A stretch of 64,000 nt of DNA from assembly GCF_036059255.1 (NCBI RefSeq), contig NZ_CP107947.1, positions 2,418,001-2,482,000 of the forward strand. Reading direction: 5' to 3'. Below the pieces are notes generated by a model. It searched no databases, was not told the DNA's origin, and saw nothing but the letters and a program-made list of their open reading frames with translations. Below are positions 60,304 through 64,000 of this stretch, one piece after another (within the stretch, counting starts at the first letter, position 1; each line of letters begins with the position of its first letter). Position numbers and translations under genes: made by a program. This DNA is from Micromonospora sp. NBC_00389. Lineage in GTDB: Bacteria; Actinomycetota; Actinomycetes; Mycobacteriales; Micromonosporaceae.

Positions 60304-61524
60304 ATGACGGAACTGGTCGGTCTCGACGATGTTCGGGCTGCGCGGGAACTGCTCGCCGGCGTTGTCCGGACCACCCCGCTGGAGCCCTCCCGGCCGCTGA
60401 GTGCGGCACTCGGCGGGCCGACCTGGCTGAAGTGCGAGAACCTGCAGCGGGCGGGCTCGTACAAGGTGCGCGGCGCGTACGTGCGGATTTCCCGACTGTC
60501 GGCGGCGGAGCGGGAGCGCGGCGTGGTGGCGGCGAGCGCGGGCAACCACGCGCAGGGGGTGGCGCTGGCCGCTGGCCTGGTCGGCACGCACGCCACGGTC
60601 TTCATGCCGATCAACGCGCCGCTGCCGAAGGTGGCCGCCACCAAGGGGTACGGCGCGCAGGTCGAGCTGGCCGGCAACACCGTCGACGAGTCGCTGGTCG
60701 CCGCACACACGTACGCCGAGCGCACCGGGGCGGTGCTGATCCACCCGTTCGATCACGCGGACGTGATCGCCGGCCAGGGCACCGTGGCGCTGGAGATCCT
60801 CGAACAGTGCCCGGACGTGCGGACCATCATCACCGGGGTGGGCGGCGGTGGTCTGATCTCGGGCATGGCGGTGGCAGCCAAGGCGTTGCGGCCGGACGTC
60901 CGCATCATCGGTGTGCAGGCGGCCGGCGCGGCGGCCTTCCCGCCCTCACTGGTGGCCGGGGAACCGGTCCGGCTGCCCGCCTTCTCCACCATCGCGGACG
61001 GCATCGCGGTCGGCCGGCCCGGGGAGATCACCTTCAACCACGTCCGCAAGCTGGTCGACGAGATCGTCACGGTCTCCGAGGAGGACATCTCCCGCGCCCT
61101 GCTGATGCTGTTGGAGCGGGGCAAGCAGGTGGTCGAGCCGGCCGGCGCGGTCGGCGTTGCCGCGCTGCTGGCCGGTGTGGTGGAGGTGGAGGCCCCGGTG
61201 GTCGCGGTGCTCTCCGGCGGCAACATCGACCCGCTGCTCCTGCTGCGGGTGATCGAGCACGGTCTGGCCGCCGCGGGTCGCTACCTGCGAGTGACGGTGC
61301 GCTGCTCGGACCGGCCCGGGCAGCTCGCCTCGCTGCTCAGCCAGATCGCCGAGCACCGGGCCAACGTGGTGGACGTGGAGCACCAGCGGGCCAACCCGCA
61401 CCTGAGCCTCGGCGAGGTGGAGGTGGCGCTGTCGGTGGAGACCCGGGGGGTGGAGCACTCCGACACGCTGATCAGCGCGCTACGGGCCAGCGGCTACCAG
61501 GTGGTCTTCGCCGCCGAGGCGTGA
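60304..61524 (+). CDS. ilvA: Threonine ammonia-lyase with ACT domain
   Basis: 406 residues. The PLP lysine is in RAGSYKVRGAYVRI; SAGNHAQGVALAAGL and TGVGGGGLISGMAVAAK are the family's PLP contacts. Residues ~325-406 form a C-terminal ACT-like domain (LRVTVRCSDRPGQLASLLSQ, VEVALSVETRG). It converts threonine to 2-oxobutanoate, feeding isoleucine synthesis. The length and the single ACT domain fit the short (TdcB/ilvA2-like) form. The ATG at 60304 follows CACGAT by 6 nt, probably leaderless. Convergent with greA. Confidence 0.92.
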   Translation: MTELVGLDDVRAARELLAGVVRTTPLEPSRPLSAALGGPTWLKCENLQRAGSYKVRGAYVRISRLSAAERERGVVAASAGNHAQGVALAAGLVGTHATVFMPINAPLPKVAATKGYGAQVELAGNTVDESLVAAHTYAERTGAVLIHPFDHADVIAGQGTVALEILEQCPDVRTIITGVGGGGLISGMAVAAKALRPDVRIIGVQAAGAAAFPPSLVAGEPVRLPAFSTIADGIAVGRPGEITFNHVRKLVDEIVTVSEEDISRALLMLLERGKQVVEPAGAVGVAALLAGVVEVEAPVVAVLSGGNIDPLLLLRVIEHGLAAAGRYLRVTVRCSDRPGQLASLLSQIAEHRANVVDVEHQRANPHLSLGEVEVALSVETRGVEHSDTLISALRASGYQVVFAAEA

Positions 61525-61550
61525 CACTGCTGGGTGCCACGCCTCGGCGG
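61511..61550. terminator. Bidirectional terminator between ilvA and greA
   Basis: A perfect 13-bp stem (61511-61523 with 61538-61550) whose left arm includes the last codons and part of the stop of ilvA. Confidence 0.8.
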
Positions 61551-61562
61551 GTTGTGTGCCGG

Positions 61563-62060
61563 TCAGCCGGAGAACGGCTCGAAGTTGACCACGGTCACCT
61601 TGATGTCGGCGCCGCTCGGCGCCGTGTAGGTGCAGGTCTGCCCGGGCCGACCGCCCAGGATCGCCTTGCCGATTGCCGACTCGGGGCTGTAGACGGTCAG
61701 TTCGGTCGTGGACGAGATCTCCCGGGAGCCGAGCAGGAAGGTCTCGGTGTCCGCGGTGTCGTCGTCGAAGTAGATCGTCACGACCATGCCGGGCGACACC
61801 ACGTCCGTCGTCGGTGCCTCGCCGACCTTGGCGGTGCGCAGCAGCTCCTGCAGGTAGCGGATGCGTCCCTCGGCCTTGCCCTGCTCCTCGCGGGCGGCGT
61901 GGTAGCCGCCGTTCTCCCGCAGGTCGCCCTCCTCGCGCCGGGCGTTGATCTCCGCGGCGATCGCCGGGCGGTTGGCGATGTGCTCGTCGAGCTCGGCCTG
62001 GAGGCGGTCGTGCGCGTCCTGGGACAGCCAGGTGGCGGGCGCCTCGTTGCCAGTAGACAC
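61563..62060 (-). CDS. greA: Transcription elongation factor GreA
   Basis: 165 residues. It has an N-terminal coiled coil with the acidic tip EGDLRENGGYHAAREEQG that enters the RNA polymerase secondary channel, and a C-terminal FKBP-like domain (VVSPGMVVTIYFDDD, YSPESAIGKAILGGRPGQT). It rescues backtracked polymerase by stimulating transcript cleavage. The GTG at 62060 has GAGGAG 7 nt upstream; longer readings are unsupported. The order mca, DUF4307, greA is common in actinobacteria. Confidence 0.96.
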   Translation of the reverse strand: MSTGNEAPATWLSQDAHDRLQAELDEHIANRPAIAAEINARREEGDLRENGGYHAAREEQGKAEGRIRYLQELLRTAKVGEAPTTDVVSPGMVVTIYFDDDTADTETFLLGSREISSTTELTVYSPESAIGKAILGGRPGQTCTYTAPSGADIKVTVVNFEPFSG

Positions 62061-62227
62061 AGGCGGTCTCCTCAGTTGTGCGTGGCTGGCTGACAGGTGA
62101 ACTACCAAGTTACCAGTGCGGTACGACACAGCGTGTCGGCGATGACCGTTGGTGTCCGTATCCAACACCGCTGGTAGGCGTCCACCGGAACACCTCAGGT
62201 GGCCTGCCGAGACGGCGTTCTGGCAGG

Positions 62228-62668
62228 TCAGGCCGGGGGCCGGCAGCGCAGCACCTCGCCGATGAACGGCTTCGCGGAGGTGGCCAGGCGGTGCTGGGTG
62301 GTGACGTGCCGGTCGCCGGGCTCGGCGGTCACGGTGACCTCCTCGCGGGCCACCTCCGCGCCGGCAAGGTCCCGCGCCCGCAGCACGCAGACCGCTGATC
62401 CGCCCGGCGGCACGGTCACCCGGAAGGTGACCACCACCTGGTTGTCCGTGATGTCGGTGTAGGTGATCACCTGGCCGTCGTACTCCGGGTCGCCGTACTG
62501 CTGGTAGAGCCGGACCGAGATCAAGGTCAGCGCTGCCAGCAGCACCACCAGCGCCAGCGCGGCCAGCAGCTTGCGGGGGCGGCCGCCCCCGGGCGCCCGG
62601 CGCCGGCCGTAGCGACCGGCCGGAAAAACGGGCGCGCCCGGCGGAATTGTGGCGTGCGTCTCGGTCAC
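62228..62668 (-). CDS. DUF4307 domain-containing membrane protein
   Basis: 146 residues. A short cytoplasmic N-terminus rich in Arg/Gly/Pro precedes one transmembrane helix ([20 protein letters not shown]). The extracytoplasmic DUF4307 domain has [20 protein letters not shown] and [20 protein letters not shown]. The GTG at 62668 has AGGAG 10 nt upstream; an ATG at 62725 would add 19 residues. Its place between greA and mca is conserved in actinobacteria. Function unknown. Confidence 0.85.
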   Translation of the reverse strand: MTETHATIPPGAPVFPAGRYGRRRAPGGGRPRKLLAALALVVLLAALTLISVRLYQQYGDPEYDGQVITYTDITDNQVVVTFRVTVPPGGSAVCVLRARDLAGAEVAREEVTVTAEPGDRHVTTQHRLATSAKPFIGEVLRCRPPA

Positions 62669-62867
62669 CGGCGGGTATCTCCTGGCGTTGTTGTCGGCGG
62701 CATCAGCAAGAATGACAGGGTCCATCCTCCCAGCCCGGCTTAGCGGCAGGAATGGCAGGTCGAGCCCCCGTGGTGCCGACCGGCGACGGGGTGAGGAGGA
62801 TCCCCGGCAGGTCAGCCGGTCGAGCCCGGTCGGGTCCACCGTCCGGCACAGACGAGGAGCGCCGAAG

Positions 62868-63749
62868 TTGGCAGAGCAACTGCGTCTCATGGCCGTGCAC
62901 GCGCACCCAGACGACGAGTCGAGCAAGGGTGCGGCGACCACGGCGAAGTACGTCGCCGAGGGGGCGGATGTCCTGGTCGTGACGTGCACCGGCGGGGAGC
63001 GCGGCAGTGTGCTGAACCCCAAGCTCGACCGACCCGACGTGTGGGCCAACATCGCCGACATCCGGCGCGCGGAGATGGACGCCGCCCGGGCGATCCTCGG
63101 CGTCGAGCAGGCTTGGCTCGGCTTCGTCGACTCCGGGCTGCCCGAGGGCGACCCGCTGCCTCCGCTGCCGGAGGGCTGCTTCGCCCTCCAGGACGTCGAG
63201 GTGGCCGCCGGCCCGCTGGTGCGGCTGATGCGCGAGTTCCGTCCACACGTGGTGACCACGTACGACGAAGAGGGCGGCTACCCGCACCCCGACCACATCA
63301 TGTGCCACAAGGTGAGCGTGGCCGCCTTCGAGGCCGCCGGCGACCCGGAGCGCTACCCGGAGCTGGGCACCCCGTGGCAGCCGCTGAAGCTCTACTACGA
63401 CATCGGCTTCTCCAAGGCCAAGATCATGGCTCTGCACGAGGGCATGCTCGCCGCCGGCCTGGAGTCGCCCTACGAGGACTGGCTCAAGCGCTGGGAGGAG
63501 CGGCCGGACAAGGGCCCTCGGATCACCACCCGGGTGGAGTGCGCCGACTACTTCCCGGTCCGCGCCGACGCGCTGCGCGCCCACGCCACCCAGGTCGACC
63601 CGGATGGTTTCTGGTTCCACGTGCCGATGGAGCTCCAGCAGCGCGCCTGGCCGACCGAGGACTACGAGCTGGCCCGTTCGGTGGTGGACAGCCCGATGCC
63701 CGAGTCCGATCTCTTCGCGGGCGTGCGGGAGACGGCGCACGCGCGCTGA
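62868..63749 (+). CDS. mca: Mycothiol S-conjugate amidase
   Basis: 293 residues. The zinc site of the MshB/Mca family is [20 protein letters not shown] plus [28 protein letters not shown] is typical of Mca. It cleaves mycothiol conjugates so that the mercapturic acid of a toxin can be exported. The TTG at 62868 has GAGGAG 8 nt upstream and starts just before conserved sequence; no ATG or GTG fits. This gene marks the organism as a mycothiol user. Confidence 0.95.
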   Translation: MAEQLRLMAVHAHPDDESSKGAATTAKYVAEGADVLVVTCTGGERGSVLNPKLDRPDVWANIADIRRAEMDAARAILGVEQAWLGFVDSGLPEGDPLPPLPEGCFALQDVEVAAGPLVRLMREFRPHVVTTYDEEGGYPHPDHIMCHKVSVAAFEAAGDPERYPELGTPWQPLKLYYDIGFSKAKIMALHEGMLAAGLESPYEDWLKRWEERPDKGPRITTRVECADYFPVRADALRAHATQVDPDGFWFHVPMELQQRAWPTEDYELARSVVDSPMPESDLFAGVRETAHAR

Positions 63750-63797
63750 TTCCGTACGGCGCTACTCTGGTAACCAGTCGCCCATCGGAGGAACACC

Positions 63798-64000
63798 ATG
63801 CTGACCGCTGCCGAGGTGCTCGCGGAGAACAACTTCGGGGATACCCGCACGGGTGGCCTGGCTGGGCCGATGGGCCTCTTCCTCATCCTGCTGCTGGCCA
63901 CCGCGACCATCCTGCTGATCCGCAACATGAACGCCCGGCTGCGCCGGCTGCCCGACCGGTTCCCGCAGCAGGCGCACCCGACCGACCCGACCAGGGCCGA
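63798..64000 (+). CDS. Small membrane protein (3' end outside the window)
   Basis: 67 codons are visible. MLTAAEVLAENNFGDTR is followed by a transmembrane helix (MGLFLILLLATATILLI) and a basic segment (RNMNARLRRLP), a type commonly found right after mca in actinobacteria. The ATG at 63798 follows GGAGGA. It lies 48 bp after mca and probably shares its transcript. No function is known. Confidence 0.75.
   Translation, partial: MLTAAEVLAENNFGDTRTGGLAGPMGLFLILLLATATILLIRNMNARLRRLPDRFPQQAHPTDPTRA

Overview
This window is a 64 kb piece of a very GC-rich actinobacterial chromosome, most likely from the Micromonosporaceae (Micromonospora or Salinispora type). The evidence is the strong GC bias at third codon positions, frequent GTG starts, a mycothiol S-conjugate amidase (mca), a class II fructose-bisphosphatase beside a DUF4245 gene, the actinobacterial series mfd / SurA-like lipoprotein / mazG / eno / divIC / DUF501 / ppx, and a tRNA-Leu(UAA) very like Streptomyces bldA. 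I see no prophage, insertion sequence, CRISPR array, defence island or secondary-metabolite cluster. It is mostly core chromosome with lineage-specific intergenic repeats.

Layout. 1-4.7 kb: a divergent TetR regulator and NAD(P)-binding epimerase pair with two operators, a DMT transporter overlapping glpX, and a DUF4245 protein. 4.8-12 kb: two tandem LppX-like lipoproteins, xseB-xseA (exonuclease VII), ispH, a small lipoprotein, rmuC and a Gly/Asp-tailed membrane protein. 12-17.7 kb: ppc, an S66 carboxypeptidase with an overlapping unknown gene, and a cyclase-family hydrolase. 17.7-28.5 kb: an intergenic repeat zone, a 20-codon ORF immediately before mfd, mfd, a SurA-like lipoprotein, mazG, a DUF885 protein, a NUDIX hydrolase with a lipoprotein, and eno. 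28.5-35.4 kb: divIC, DUF501, argA, a secreted esterase, a winged-helix regulator, ppx, a PadR/HAAS pair and an LppU-like protein. 35.5-42.9 kb: dienelactone hydrolase and type 5 uracil-DNA glycosylase, then a tightly overlapped DUF4129 / membrane / MoxR / DUF58 / membrane operon and NADH dehydrogenase II. 42.9-50.9 kb: a GT-C-like membrane protein, tRNA-Leu(UAA), two Bax-inhibitor-1 proteins, a thiolase, two overlapping SGNH hydrolases and a DUF1232 protein. 51-64 kb: cbs, an HtrA-like protease, a GNAT protein, rnz, msrA, a HIT protein, metB, an amidase, a DUF4328 membrane protein carrying a TTA codon, ilvA, greA, DUF4307, mca and the start of a small membrane protein.

How the genes work together. 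Central metabolism is represented by glpX, eno, ppc, ndh and a thiolase. Sulfur and redox functions are represented by cbs and metB (transsulfuration), msrA, mca and ispH. DNA repair and housekeeping functions are mfd, xseAB, rmuC, udg, mazG and nudC. A recurring promoter pattern is visible: a TANNNT -10 hexamer ends 6-8 nt before an ATG or GTG at more than ten genes, which predicts many leaderless mRNAs. Operons typically use 4-nt ATGA/GTGA/TTGA overlaps.

No clearly new multi-gene system was found. The observations most worth following are the leaderless mini-ORF coupled to mfd, the bldA-like tRNA with a TTA-containing gene in the same window, two families of dispersed palindromic repeats, a cyclase with an extra N-terminal module and altered metal motif, and a MoxR operon without a transglutaminase.
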